Source of the DNA: Solirubrobacter pauli
Lineage (GTDB): Bacteria; Actinomycetota; Thermoleophilia; Solirubrobacterales; Solirubrobacteraceae
NCBI RefSeq assembly: GCF_003633755.1
Contig: NZ_RBIL01000001.1
Location: 62,001 to 126,000, forward strand
Direction: 5' to 3'
DNA: 64,000 nt
The translations under genes were made by a program, and so were the position numbers. The notes under the pieces are model-generated. The model ran no database searches and was not told where the DNA came from. It saw nothing but the letters and a program-made list of their open reading frames with translations. This document shows positions 24,019 to 32,553 of this stretch, in pieces. Numbering within the stretch: position 1 is the first letter of the stretch; each line of letters opens with the position of its first letter.

Positions 24019-24920
24019 CCGGCGCAGCCGACCGCGACCGGCGGGAAGCGCACCACCTGGTCGAGCGTCCGGCCGTGCACGCGCAGGCGCACGACCACCC
24101 GGTCGAGCGTGCGCGAGGACGGACAACGAGCGGGGAGCGTCAGCCCGATGGGACCGGAGGAGCTGCTGACGTCGCGCTTCAGGACCAGGCCGTCGATCGG
24201 GACGCTGAGCGAGTCGAGATCCCCGGGCGCGTACTCGCCGTCGCGATACACCTTGGCGACCGCGTTCACGTCGGGCAGCGTCACGTCGACGAGCTGCACG
24301 TCCGCCCGCCCATCGTTGTGCAGGTAGACCGTGACGTTCGCGCGCCCGTCTTTGAGCGACGACAGCTCCGCGGTGCCCGCCGAGAGCGGATGCAGGAAGC
24401 CGTACGACAGGGTGGCCGCGGTGAGCCCGAGCCCGGCGATCAGCGTCAGCAGCGCCCATGGGCGCGTCCATCGCCACCGCCCTTCGCGCACCGAGGCCTC
24501 GCGTGCGACGACCACGAGCGCGATGAACGCCGCGAGGCCACTCACCTCGAGCAGCCCCGAGTGCGAGACGTTGCCGATCATCACCCAGCCGAGCGCCGCC
24601 GCCGCGACCGCGAGCGGCGTCAGCGGCGCCGCGATGTCCGTGTGCCGCTGCAGGAACGAGCCGACGCCGAACGCGAAGACATAGCCGGCGAGGAGCAGCG
24701 GACCGACATCGGCGGCGAGGCTCCACGGTCCCTCGATCCGGTACGGCCAGCCGAGACCGGTCGTGCCGTCCGTGAACTGGATCGGCACGCCGATGAGCTC
24801 CAACGGCAGGAAGACGAGCAAGGACCCGAGCCAGGCGAACAGCGATCCGCCGACGACGGCCCAGAACGACTGCACCAACGTCGGGCGGGCGAGGGGTGCA
24901 CGCGTGGCGAGTGCCGTCAT
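24015..24920 (-). CDS. Membrane protein with paralogous C-terminal domain (last gene of cluster)
   Basis: 301 residues. About five hydrophobic helices (VVGGSLFAWLGSLLVFLPLE, LLLAGYVFAFGVGSF, LAVAAAALGWVMIG, LAAFIALVVVA, LLTLIAGLGLTAATL) precede a ~120-residue extracytoplasmic beta domain. That domain ends LDRVVVRLRVHGRTLDQVVR with a terminal Cys. The same domain ending appears in the three upstream reverse-strand frames, so this is one member of a tandem family. Family not recognised. The ATG at 24920 overlaps a possible 19-codon frame by ATGA. Confidence 0.68.
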   Translation of the reverse strand: MTALATRAPLARPTLVQSFWAVVGGSLFAWLGSLLVFLPLELIGVPIQFTDGTTGLGWPYRIEGPWSLAADVGPLLLAGYVFAFGVGSFLQRHTDIAAPLTPLAVAAAALGWVMIGNVSHSGLLEVSGLAAFIALVVVAREASVREGRWRWTRPWALLTLIAGLGLTAATLSYGFLHPLSAGTAELSSLKDGRANVTVYLHNDGRADVQLVDVTLPDVNAVAKVYRDGEYAPGDLDSLSVPIDGLVLKRDVSSSSGPIGLTLPARCPSSRTLDRVVVRLRVHGRTLDQVVRFPPVAVGCAG

Positions 24921-24976
24921 GCGATGGTGCGCGCCCAACCGGGCCGCAGCACGATCGGTGCGGGGATCGCGGTCAT
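24917..24976 (-). CDS. Possible 19-codon coupled frame (remnant)
   Basis: A mini-frame, MTAIPAPIVLRPGWARTIA, has its ATG overlapping the stop of the preceding gene (ATGA, 24976-24973). Its own stop overlaps the next start (ATGA, 24920-24917). Its first four residues match those of the 52-residue frame at 25434, and the surrounding DNA (gtgccgATGaccgcgatc) is the same in both. It may be the remnant of a lost tandem copy or a leader that keeps ribosomes coupled. Confidence 0.3.
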   Translation of the reverse strand: MTAIPAPIVLRPGWARTIA

Positions 24977-25446
24977 CGGCACCTCACCGGGGCGAGCTTC
25001 GGCAACGTCAGGGCTTGTGTCACGTCGCGACCGTCGATCCGCATGCGGACCTCGAGCCCCTTGACGGTCGGGGCGTGCGGGCAGCGCGCGGGCACGGCGA
25101 TGTCGAGCCACTCGTCCCCGCCGGCCGGCACCGTCCTTCCCGCGACCGGCGTCCACGCGTCGGCGGCGGTCGTGTAAGTCCCGTCGACGGGCCGCCGGAC
25201 CGTGGCGCCAGGCACGCCCGGAGCGGATGCGGAGACGAGCTCGACCGCACGGTCGCCGTCGTTGTGGACCGGCGCCGAGATCGCCGCCTCGTCCCCGGTC
25301 CAGCGCAGCTCGGTGGTGCCCAGGCTCAGCGGCTGCGGGTCACCCTCGGGCAGCAGCCACGTGACCATGGCGACGTTGGCGACCACGACGAGCGCGACCG
25401 CGGCCAGCGCGAAGCGCCATCCTTGCCGGCGGCTCAACGGGCGCAC
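24973..25446 (-). CDS. Single-pass membrane protein, paralogue in tandem cluster
   Basis: 157 residues. One N-terminal helix (WRFALAAVALVVVANVAMVT) is followed by an extracytoplasmic beta domain with LRWTGDEAAISAPVHNDGDR and an ending VKGLEVRMRIDGRDVTQALT plus a terminal Cys. It is homologous by eye to its neighbours at 24015 and 25589. The domain recalls small bacterial Ig-like 'additional strand' domains, but the family is not recognised. The GTG start at 25446 overlaps the end of the preceding frame by 13 bp. Confidence 0.6.
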   Translation of the reverse strand: MRPLSRRQGWRFALAAVALVVVANVAMVTWLLPEGDPQPLSLGTTELRWTGDEAAISAPVHNDGDRAVELVSASAPGVPGATVRRPVDGTYTTAADAWTPVAGRTVPAGGDEWLDIAVPARCPHAPTVKGLEVRMRIDGRDVTQALTLPKLAPVRCR

Positions 25447-25592
25447 GGGACCACCACCGGCGGCGTGATGCGCACGGCCTGGTCGACCTCCCGGCCGCGC
25501 ACGCGCAGACGCACGTCGAGCCGGTCGACGCGCCAGGACGCGGAGCACCCGGACGGCATCGTGCCGGCGGCGACGCCCACGATCGCGGTCAT
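25434..25592 (-). CDS. Truncated paralogue (52 aa): C-terminal domain fragment
   Basis: The ATG at 25592 overlaps the preceding stop by ATGA. After ~10 residues the protein is homologous to the last ~40 residues of its neighbours (VDRLDVRLRVRGREVDQAVR, then a Cys two residues from the end). The membrane anchor and the first two thirds of the domain are missing. It is either a decaying tandem duplicate or a trimmed partner subunit. The intact frame and its coupling to both neighbours argue that it is still translated. Confidence 0.5.
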   Translation of the reverse strand: MTAIVGVAAGTMPSGCSASWRVDRLDVRLRVRGREVDQAVRITPPVVVPCAR

Positions 25593-26023
25593 CGGCACTC
25601 CCAGCGGATCGTGCCCGGGAAGCGGAGCGATTGCGCGTGCTCGTGGCCGCCCATGCGCAGGCGGACGACGAGCCGGTCGAGCTCCGGCGGGTCTGGGCAG
25701 AGCGTCGGCATGCGCAGGAGGAAGCGGCCGTCCTCGCCGGCGCGGATCGGGGTCGTGGAGTCGCCGAGGTGGACCGCGTCGATGTCGGGCAGGGACGCGT
25801 CGACGACCTCGACGTCGGCGTCGCCGGTGTTGCGCACGCCGACCGAGACGGCGATCTCGCCGCCACGGGCGCCGATGGCGCTGAAGGTCTTCAGCTCGAG
25901 CGGTTGGCCCGGCGAGCCTTCCGACCGGGCGGTGACGACGAGCGCCAGGGTGACCAGCGCTCCCAGCGCGATCGCCAACCAGGCCGGACCGATGCCCCGG
26001 CGAGCCTCCGTGCCCGTCTCCAT
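25589..26023 (-). CDS. Single-pass membrane protein, first gene of paralogous cluster
   Basis: 144 residues. A short cytoplasmic start (METGTEARRGIG), one helix (WLAIALGALVTLALVV) and an extracytoplasmic beta domain with VSVGVRNTGDADVEVVDASL and the ending LDRLVVRLRMGGHEHAQSLR, terminal Cys. It is the leading member of a five-frame reverse-strand run in which stops and starts overlap (ATGA at 25592). Function unknown. The conserved near-terminal cysteine plus the earlier MPTLCP-type cysteine in each copy suggests a disulfide. Confidence 0.62.
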   Translation of the reverse strand: METGTEARRGIGPAWLAIALGALVTLALVVTARSEGSPGQPLELKTFSAIGARGGEIAVSVGVRNTGDADVEVVDASLPDIDAVHLGDSTTPIRAGEDGRFLLRMPTLCPDPPELDRLVVRLRMGGHEHAQSLRFPGTIRWECR

Positions 26024-26105
26024 CGTCGGCCACCCTAGGTACTCAGCGTTTACTCCGCAAGCGCAGCGTGGACGAATGTTCACGGCGCGTGCGGGACGAG
26101 CGCTC

Positions 26106-26111
26106 TAGGTT
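26106..26111 (+). promoter_or_regulatory. Putative -10 box of first sugar dehydrogenase
   Basis: TAGGTT ends 7 nt before the ATG at 26119, predicting a leaderless or near-leaderless mRNA. Confidence 0.35.
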
Positions 26112-26118
26112 CCAGGTA

Positions 26119-28821
26119 ATGCGGAGGCTTGCTGGATTGCTGGTGACGCTCGTCGTGCTCGTGGGTGCGGCGAACGCGTCGGCCACCGTGCTGCCTCCCG
26201 GCTTCGTCGAGACGACCGTCCTGCCGGACCTCGGCGTTCCGACCGCGTTCCGGTTCGCGCCGGACGGACGCGTGTTCGTCGCGAGCAAGGACGGCCGGAT
26301 CAACGTCTACGACTCGATCGAGGACACGACCCCGACGCTGTTCGCCGACCTGCGGCGACAGGTCCACGACTACTGGGACCGCGGGCTGCTGGGCATGACG
26401 CTCGACCCGGACTTCGCGGGCGACCGCCCGTACGTGTACGTGCTCTACGCCTACGACAAGGACGGGCACTGGAACGACGACTGCGTGCTCCCCGACGACG
26501 TGGGCTGCGTGGTCAGCGGACGGCTCTCCCGCCTGGGCCCCGACGGCACCGAGACCGTCCTGATCGAGGACTGGTGCCAGCAGTTCCCGTCGCACTCGGT
26601 CGGCGCGGTCGAGTTCGGCCCCGACGGGCAGCTCTACGTGTCGGCCGGCGAGGGCGCCTCGTTCCTATGGACCGACTGGGGCCAGAGCGGGAACCCGTGT
26701 GGCGACCCGCCGTCGACGCCGCAGCTGGCCTGGACGTCCGCGGGCGGCTCGCTCCGGGCGCAGTCGTTCAACCGCCCTGAGGGCGAGGCGGCCGTGCTCG
26801 GCGGTGCGTTGCTGCGCGTGGACCCGGACACCGGCGCCGCGTCCGCCGGCAACCCCGCGATCGCCGACCCGGACCCCAACCGGCAGCGGATCATCGCCTA
26901 CGGCTTCCGCAACCCGTTCCGGTTCACGTTCCGGCCGGGAACGCAGGAGATCTGGGTCGGTGACGTCGGCGCGGACACCGTCGAGGAGATCGACCGCATC
27001 CACGACCGCCGGAACGTCCCGAACTTCGGCTGGCCGTGCTACGAGGGCGCGAATCGCCACTGGGCGTTCGGCGGGATGGGCAACCCGCTGTGCGTCGGGG
27101 TGTACGAGCGCGGCGACATGCAGCCGGCGTACTTCGCGTACCAGCACGGCGAGCCGGTCGTGCCGGGCGAGACGTGCCCGCCCGCGCAGGGCTCGGTCTC
27201 CGGGCTCGTCTTCTACACGGCCACCGCGTTCCCGGCCAGGTACGACGACGCGCTGTTCTTCAGCGACTTCGCGCGCAGCTGCATCTGGGTCGCCCCCAAG
27301 GGGTCCGACGGCCTACCCGACATGGCCCGCGTCGAGCCGTTCGCCTCCGACGCGTCCGTCCCCGTCTCGCTCACGCAGGGCCCGGATGGCGCGCTCTACT
27401 ACGCCGACCTGGCCGAGGGCTCGATCCGGCGGATCGCCTGGCGCGACAACGGCCCCACGGCGCGGATCGTGGCCACGCCGACCGCGGGTCCCACCCCGCT
27501 CACCGTGGCCTTCGACGGCACGACCTCCAGCGACCCCAAGGGCCGCGAGCTCACTTACACGTGGGACCTCGACGGCGACGGCGTCTACGGCGACTCGACC
27601 GAGACGAAGCCCACCCACGAGTACACGACCCCGGGCAAGTTCGTCGTCCGCGTGCGCGTGACCGACATCGCCGGCCAGACCGACACGGCCTCGCAGCTGA
27701 TCACGGCGGGCACCCCGCCGACGGTCGTGGTGACCGCGCCGAAGTGGTTCACCGTGGGCGAGACGATCAGCTTCTCCGCCACCGCGCACGACGGCGACGG
27801 CGAGGTGCTGCCGGCGTCGGCCCTCACCTGGGCACTCGAGATCCGCCACTGCTCGCGCACGGATGCCGGCGTCTGCCACACGCACCCGGTCAAGGGGTGG
27901 ACGAACACCGCGTCCGCGACCACCGACGCACCCGACCACGAGTATCCGTCCCACCTGCTGCTGAAGGTGACCGCGCGCGACGACGATGGGCTGACGACGA
28001 CGCGCGAGACCCGGATCGATCCGCGCACGGTGCAGCTCACCGTCGCCAGCGACCCACCGGGGCTGGAGGTCACGCTCGGCGACGAGCGGCTGCCCGCCCC
28101 GTTCACGCGCACGGTGATGGCCGGCTCGACGAACTCGGTCGCCGCGACGACGTCACAGGTGCTGGACGGCATCCCGTTCACCTTCGCCGGGTGGAGCGGC
28201 GGCGTCGCCGCCACGGGCCTGGTGACGGCGCCGGCGTCCGGCGGCGCCACCTACACGGCGCGGTACACGCGCCCCGCGCCGCCCACGCCGACGCCCACCG
28301 CCACCGCCACCGCGACCGCCACTACACAGCCGCCGGAAGCGCCACCGCAGGTCAACCCGTTCACCCCGCCGGACGTCGGCGGCCTCCCGCCCGCGCCCAA
28401 GCTGCTCGGCGCGTGGGGCTTCGACGCCGGGGCCAACCGCGTCACCGGCCGTCACGGCAAGGCGCTGGCGCTCACCGGCCGCAACGGGCTCACCGTGCGC
28501 GCACCGCGCCTGGGCACGTTCACGGTCGAAGCCTGGGTGTACGCGACCCGCGCCGGCACCGTCGCGCAGCGCGGCAGCGCGTTCCGCCTGCCGACGACGC
28601 TGCGCCGGCGCTGGACGCACCTCGCGCTGACCTATGACGGCACGACGCTCCGCCACTATCGCAACGGTGCGCTCGCCACCGCCCAGCGCCGCACGCTGAA
28701 GCGCACGACGAGCCCGCTCCGATTCGGCGGCTTCCGGGGCCGGCTCGACGACGTGCGCCTCTACGACGGCGCGCTGGCGCCGGCGCAGCTCGCGGACGAC
28801 ATGCGCCGCGCCGTGCGCTGA
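26119..28821 (+). CDS. Secreted PQQ-dependent sugar dehydrogenase with PKD and LamG domains (copy 1)
   Basis: 900 residues. A signal peptide (MRRLAGLLVTLVVLVGAANA) precedes a glucose/sorbosone dehydrogenase beta-propeller (~25-445) with FRFAPDGRVFVASKDGRI, HDYWDRGLLGMTLDPDF, FPSHSVGAVEFGPDGQLYVS, YGFRNPFRFTFRPGTQEIWV and NFGWPCYEGA. A PKD domain (~450-535, TYTWDLDGDGVYGDS) and a second Ig-like region with EIRHCSRTDAGVCHTH follow. Next come a Thr/Pro/Ala linker (TPTPTATATATATT) and a shortened LamG/concanavalin-like domain at the C-terminus (FTVEAWVYATRAGTVAQRGS). The enzyme part oxidises sugars; the other domains probably bind carbohydrate. The paralogue lies directly downstream. Confidence 0.85.
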   Translation: MRRLAGLLVTLVVLVGAANASATVLPPGFVETTVLPDLGVPTAFRFAPDGRVFVASKDGRINVYDSIEDTTPTLFADLRRQVHDYWDRGLLGMTLDPDFAGDRPYVYVLYAYDKDGHWNDDCVLPDDVGCVVSGRLSRLGPDGTETVLIEDWCQQFPSHSVGAVEFGPDGQLYVSAGEGASFLWTDWGQSGNPCGDPPSTPQLAWTSAGGSLRAQSFNRPEGEAAVLGGALLRVDPDTGAASAGNPAIADPDPNRQRIIAYGFRNPFRFTFRPGTQEIWVGDVGADTVEEIDRIHDRRNVPNFGWPCYEGANRHWAFGGMGNPLCVGVYERGDMQPAYFAYQHGEPVVPGETCPPAQGSVSGLVFYTATAFPARYDDALFFSDFARSCIWVAPKGSDGLPDMARVEPFASDASVPVSLTQGPDGALYYADLAEGSIRRIAWRDNGPTARIVATPTAGPTPLTVAFDGTTSSDPKGRELTYTWDLDGDGVYGDSTETKPTHEYTTPGKFVVRVRVTDIAGQTDTASQLITAGTPPTVVVTAPKWFTVGETISFSATAHDGDGEVLPASALTWALEIRHCSRTDAGVCHTHPVKGWTNTASATTDAPDHEYPSHLLLKVTARDDDGLTTTRETRIDPRTVQLTVASDPPGLEVTLGDERLPAPFTRTVMAGSTNSVAATTSQVLDGIPFTFAGWSGGVAATGLVTAPASGGATYTARYTRPAPPTPTPTATATATATTQPPEAPPQVNPFTPPDVGGLPPAPKLLGAWGFDAGANRVTGRHGKALALTGRNGLTVRAPRLGTFTVEAWVYATRAGTVAQRGSAFRLPTTLRRRWTHLALTYDGTTLRHYRNGALATAQRRTLKRTTSPLRFGGFRGRLDDVRLYDGALAPAQLADDMRRAVR

Positions 28822-28839
28822 CCCGCGCGGACGAGCGCC

Positions 28840-28859
28840 CGCGCGCCAACCGGCGCGTG
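28840..28859. terminator. Weak hairpin between the two dehydrogenase genes
   Basis: CGCGCC (28842-28847) and GGCGCG (28852-28857) pair around AACC, extendable by a wobble and a C-G pair. It is 18 nt past the stop of copy 1 and just before the -10 box of copy 2, so it could end transcription of the first gene. In such GC-rich DNA chance is possible. Confidence 0.3.
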
Positions 28860-28863
28860 GGAA

Positions 28864-28869
28864 TACGGT
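28864..28869 (+). promoter_or_regulatory. Putative -10 box of second sugar dehydrogenase
   Basis: TACGGT ends 6 nt before the GTG at 28876, as expected for a leaderless gene with its own promoter. Confidence 0.35.
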
Positions 28870-28875
28870 CGGTGC

Positions 28876-31584
28876 GTGCGGAGGCTGCTCACGCTGCTCG
28901 TCGTCACGGGCTCGCTCGCCGGGGCGGGGTCGGCGTCCGCGGGCGTGCTGCCCGCCGGGTTCACGCAGACCACGCAGTGGAACGGGCTCGGCAACCCGAC
29001 CGTGATCCGGTTCGCCGCCGACGGGCGCGTGCTCGTCGCGAGCAAGAGCGGCATCGTCAGCGTCTTCGACTCGCTCGACGACCCGTCGCCGACCGTGCTG
29101 ACCGACCTGCGCGGCGCGGTCCACGACTACTGGGACCGTGGCCTGCTCGGCATGGCGCTCGATCCGCGCTTCACCGCCGGTCGCCCGTACGTGTACGTGC
29201 TCTACGCGTACGACAAGCCGGGTTGGGGCGACGGCTGCCCCGCGCCGCCCGGGCCGACCGCGGACGGATGCGTGATCAGCGGACGGCTCTCGCGGATCGC
29301 CGCGGACGGCAACGAGACCGTGCTGATCGAGGACTGGTGCCAGCAGTACCCGAGCCACTCCGTGGGCTCGCTGGAGTTCGGCCCGGACGGGCAGCTCTAC
29401 GTGTCCAGCGGCGAGGGCGCGTCGTTCAACTGGGCCGACTACGGGCAGGCCGGCGCTCCGCTCAACCCGTGCGGCGACCCGCCCGGCACGGTCGGCTCCA
29501 CGCTCTCGGCGATCACGTCTCAGGGCGGCGCCCTGCGCGCCCAGGCCTTCCGCCGGCCCGCCGGCCAGCGCGTCGCGCTGGGCGGCTCGATCCTGCGCGT
29601 GAACCCGGACACGGGCGCAGCGTCGGACGGCAACCCCGCCGGTGCGAGCGCCGACCCGAACCGCCGCCGGATCGTCGCCTACGGCTTCCGCAACCCGTTC
29701 CGCTTCACGCTGAGGCCGGGCACGGGTGAGATCTGGTCCGGCGACGTCGGCTGGAACACGTGGGAGGAGATCAACCGCACCCAGAACCTCGCGCAGGTGC
29801 GCAACTACGGCTGGCCGTGCTACGAGGGCGCGCCGAAGCTCGGCGCCTACGACACGCTCGACAACCGCTCGTGCGAGACGCTCTACGCCGAGGGCGGTGT
29901 GACGGCACCGTACTTCGCGTACGACCACGCCGAGCCGGTCGTCCCGGGCGAGACCTGCACCACGGGCTCGAGCTCGATCTCGGGCCTGCACTTCTACCGG
30001 GGTGCCGCGTTCGGGGCGGCGTACGACGGCGCGCTGTTCTTCGGCGACTTCTCGCGCAACTGCATCTGGGTCGTCCACAAGGGCGACGACGGCCTGCCGG
30101 ACCTGCGCACCCGCGAGACGTTCGCCGCCCAGGCGGACGGCCCGGTGTGGCTGACGCAGGGCCCCAACGGCGCGCTGTACTACGCCGATCTCTCCGGTGG
30201 CCGGGTCCAGCGGATCGCGGCGACCGACAGCGCGCCGACCGCGCACATCACGGCGACGCCGACGGCGGGCGCCGTGCCGCTCACGGTGACGTTCGACGGC
30301 CGCGGCTCGACCGACCCTGACGGTCGGGCGCTCGCGTACGCATGGGACCTCGACGGCGACGGCGCCTACGACGACGCCGCCACCGCGCGCGCTTCGTTCA
30401 CCTACCGCTCCCCCGGCGCGGTGGCCGTCCGCCTGCGCGTGACGACGGCGGCGGGCGTGACCGCCAGCGCCACGCGGACGATCACGGCCGGGGCGCCACC
30501 GACGGTGACCATCAGCGCCCCGTCGCCGGCCACGACGTGGGCGGTCGGCGACGCCGTCAGCTTCAGCGGATCGGCGCGCAACGGCGCGGGCGACGCGCTC
30601 GCCGCCGCGCGCCTGACGTGGTCGCTGGCCCTGCGCCACTGCTCGCGCACGGACGCGGGCGTCTGCCACACGCACGCGCTGCAGGACTTCGTGGGCGTCG
30701 CGTCCGGACAGTTCGTCGCGCCCGACCACGAGTACCCGTCCCACCTGCAGCTGTCGCTGACCGCGATCGACGCCGCGGGCCTGTCGGCGACGCGGACCGT
30801 GCGGCTGGATCCGCGCACCGCCGAGCTGGAGCTGCGCGCCGAGCCGGCCGGGCTGGCGCTGACGCTCGGGAGCGAGACCCTGCCGACGCCGTTCTCGCGG
30901 ACCGTGCTGGCGCAGTCGCAGAACGCGGTCGGCGCGGCCTCGCCACAGCTGCTCGACGGCGTGGCGTACACGTTCGCGAGCTGGGCCGGAGGGCCTGCGT
31001 CCACCGGCTTCGTGATCGCGCCCGCGTCGGGCAGCGCGACCTACACCGCACGCTTCGTCGCGGCGTCGGCGCCGAGCGCGTCTCCGGACACGCCCGCCCC
31101 GCCGTCCACGCCGCCCGTCGTGCGGCCCGCCGCTCCCCAGCTGCTCGGCGCGTGGGGCTTCGACCGCGGAGCGAACCGCGGAGCGAACCGCGGAGCGAAC
31201 CGCGTCGCCGGCCGCCACGGCAAGGCGCTCCGGCTCGACGGCAAGACCCGCTTCGTCGTGCGCGCGCCGCGCCTGCCCACGTTCACGGTCGAGGCGTGGG
31301 TGTACGCGACGCGCGCGGGCACCGTCGCGCAGCGCGGCGACGCGTTCCGGCTGCCGACCCCGGCGCGGACGCGCTGGACGCACCTCGCGCTCACCTACGA
31401 CGGCACGACCGTCCGCACCTACCGCGACGGCACGCGCGTCGGCGCCAGACGCGCCGCGCTCGCGGCCACCACGCGCCCGCTGCGCTTCGGTGCCTTCACG
31501 GGCCGGCTCGACGACCTCCGCGTCTACGACGGCGCGTTGACCGCGACGCAGATCGCCGCCGACCGGCGCGCACCCGTGCGCTGA
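28876..31584 (+). CDS. Secreted PQQ-dependent sugar dehydrogenase with PKD and LamG domains (copy 2)
   Basis: 902 residues, same architecture as the upstream gene: signal peptide (MRRLLTLLVVTGSLAGAGSA), dehydrogenase propeller (~25-450), PKD (YAWDLDGDGAYDDAA), Ig-like region with ALRHCSRTDAGVCHTH, Pro-rich linker and LamG end (FTVEAWVYATRAGTVAQRGD). The propeller keeps HDYWDRGLLGMALDP, PSHSVGSLEFGPDGQLYVSS and YGFRNPFRFTLRPGTGEIWS. Differences lie in loops and in the linker before LamG, where RGAN is repeated three times. It is probably a duplication followed by divergence, giving two secreted dehydrogenases with different sugar or polymer targets. Confidence 0.85.
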   Translation: MRRLLTLLVVTGSLAGAGSASAGVLPAGFTQTTQWNGLGNPTVIRFAADGRVLVASKSGIVSVFDSLDDPSPTVLTDLRGAVHDYWDRGLLGMALDPRFTAGRPYVYVLYAYDKPGWGDGCPAPPGPTADGCVISGRLSRIAADGNETVLIEDWCQQYPSHSVGSLEFGPDGQLYVSSGEGASFNWADYGQAGAPLNPCGDPPGTVGSTLSAITSQGGALRAQAFRRPAGQRVALGGSILRVNPDTGAASDGNPAGASADPNRRRIVAYGFRNPFRFTLRPGTGEIWSGDVGWNTWEEINRTQNLAQVRNYGWPCYEGAPKLGAYDTLDNRSCETLYAEGGVTAPYFAYDHAEPVVPGETCTTGSSSISGLHFYRGAAFGAAYDGALFFGDFSRNCIWVVHKGDDGLPDLRTRETFAAQADGPVWLTQGPNGALYYADLSGGRVQRIAATDSAPTAHITATPTAGAVPLTVTFDGRGSTDPDGRALAYAWDLDGDGAYDDAATARASFTYRSPGAVAVRLRVTTAAGVTASATRTITAGAPPTVTISAPSPATTWAVGDAVSFSGSARNGAGDALAAARLTWSLALRHCSRTDAGVCHTHALQDFVGVASGQFVAPDHEYPSHLQLSLTAIDAAGLSATRTVRLDPRTAELELRAEPAGLALTLGSETLPTPFSRTVLAQSQNAVGAASPQLLDGVAYTFASWAGGPASTGFVIAPASGSATYTARFVAASAPSASPDTPAPPSTPPVVRPAAPQLLGAWGFDRGANRGANRGANRVAGRHGKALRLDGKTRFVVRAPRLPTFTVEAWVYATRAGTVAQRGDAFRLPTPARTRWTHLALTYDGTTVRTYRDGTRVGARRAALAATTRPLRFGAFTGRLDDLRVYDGALTATQIAADRRAPVR
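31165..31200 (+). repeat. 12-bp x 3 tandem repeat in copy 2
   Basis: CGCGGAGCGAAC is repeated three times without change, encoding RGAN x3 just before the LamG domain. Copy 1 of the gene has a single GAN at the same place, so this is a recent in-frame expansion. Confidence 0.9.
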
Positions 31585-31588
31585 CGGC

Positions 31589-32497
31589 CTACGCGCGCAG
31601 CGCGGCCACGAACCACGTCCACGCGGGCACGGTCGTCGGCACGGGCGGCCAGCCGTTGATCACGGCCAGCAGCTGCCAGTAGCGCTCCGCGCGGGCGTCC
31701 AGCCCGACCTCGAGCCGGTCGGCCAGCGCCGCACGCGAGAGCCCGCCCGGGAACACCGGATGGACCTCGTCGACGATCGCCGCAGCCGCGTCGCTCGCCG
31801 GGTCGACGCCCGCGGCCAACGCCGCGCCGGCGCGCGCGCTCACCCGCTCGGCAGCCTCCTGCCAGCCGGCGTCGGGCGCCAGCGTCTCCCCCGCCTCGCG
31901 GGCGGCCGCGTGCTGCTCGCTCATGCGCCGGATCGACGCCTTGAACTCCGGGTCCTGCACGAGCTGGGCGAGCTCGATCCAGGCGTCCACCTGCTCGGGC
32001 GTCGGGTCCTCCGGCAGGTCGGGCGAGACCGACCGCATGCGTGCCGCGAACCCGGGTGCCATGTCGAGCCCGTCGAAGGCCTCGTCGAGGAACCCGGCGA
32101 CGATCCGCTTGCGCTCGTCGTCGCTGAGCTGTGCGAGCTTGTGCATCCGTTGCATCTCCTGTGGGTCGCTGCCATTGCGGGCGACCGCCTCGAGCACGGC
32201 CTTCTGCACGCGCAGGACGCGGATCTGCGCCCCGACCGCCGCGGCGTGCGCCGCCGCGACGTCCGGGACGCTGACCTCGCGCTCCAGTACCCGGCGGATC
32301 GTCGCGAGGTCGATCCCCAGGTCGCGCAGGGTCCGCACCAGCCCGAGCCGCGCCAGCGCGTCCTCGCCGTACAGGCGATAGCCGGACTCGCTGCGCTCGG
32401 CCTCGGGCACCACGCCGGCATCCGAGTAGAAGCGGATCGTCCGCACGGGCAACCCGGTGCGGCGCGCCAGCTCTCCGATGCTCAGCAGGGCGGTCAT
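31589..32497 (-). CDS. MerR-family transcriptional regulator
   Basis: 302 residues. The N-terminal MerR domain is canonical: LLSIGELARRTGLPVRTIRF then YSDAGVVPEAERSESGYRLY, followed by ALARLGLVRTLRDLGIDLAT. A long helical C-terminal half (~120-302) with no metal-binding cysteines suggests an organic ligand or stress signal, as in TipA/BmrR-like members. MerR proteins twist promoters with long spacers to activate them. A 17-bp dyad sits between the -35 and -10 positions of its own promoter. The gene is divergent from larA. Confidence 0.87.
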   Translation of the reverse strand: MTALLSIGELARRTGLPVRTIRFYSDAGVVPEAERSESGYRLYGEDALARLGLVRTLRDLGIDLATIRRVLEREVSVPDVAAAHAAAVGAQIRVLRVQKAVLEAVARNGSDPQEMQRMHKLAQLSDDERKRIVAGFLDEAFDGLDMAPGFAARMRSVSPDLPEDPTPEQVDAWIELAQLVQDPEFKASIRRMSEQHAAAREAGETLAPDAGWQEAAERVSARAGAALAAGVDPASDAAAAIVDEVHPVFPGGLSRAALADRLEVGLDARAERYWQLLAVINGWPPVPTTVPAWTWFVAALRA

Positions 32498-32512
32498 GCG
32501 GCCAGTCTCAGG

Positions 32513-32534
32513 TCTCCACCGACTGGAGAGTCAA
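32513..32534 (-). promoter_or_regulatory. MerR-type promoter and operator
   Basis: TCTCCA (32513-32518) and TGGAGA (32524-32529) form a dyad around CCGAC. On the minus strand a -35-like TTGACT (32534-32529) directly abuts it, so the dyad occupies the -35/-10 spacer. This is the classic place for a MerR site and suggests autoregulation, perhaps with effect on the divergent larA gene. Confidence 0.5.
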
Positions 32535-32540
32535 GCGGAG

Positions 32541-32546
32541 TATTCT
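32541..32546 (+). promoter_or_regulatory. Putative -10 box of larA
   Basis: TATTCT ends 7 nt before the GTG at 32554, predicting a leaderless transcript. Confidence 0.4.
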
Positions 32547-32553
32547 GGCGCTG

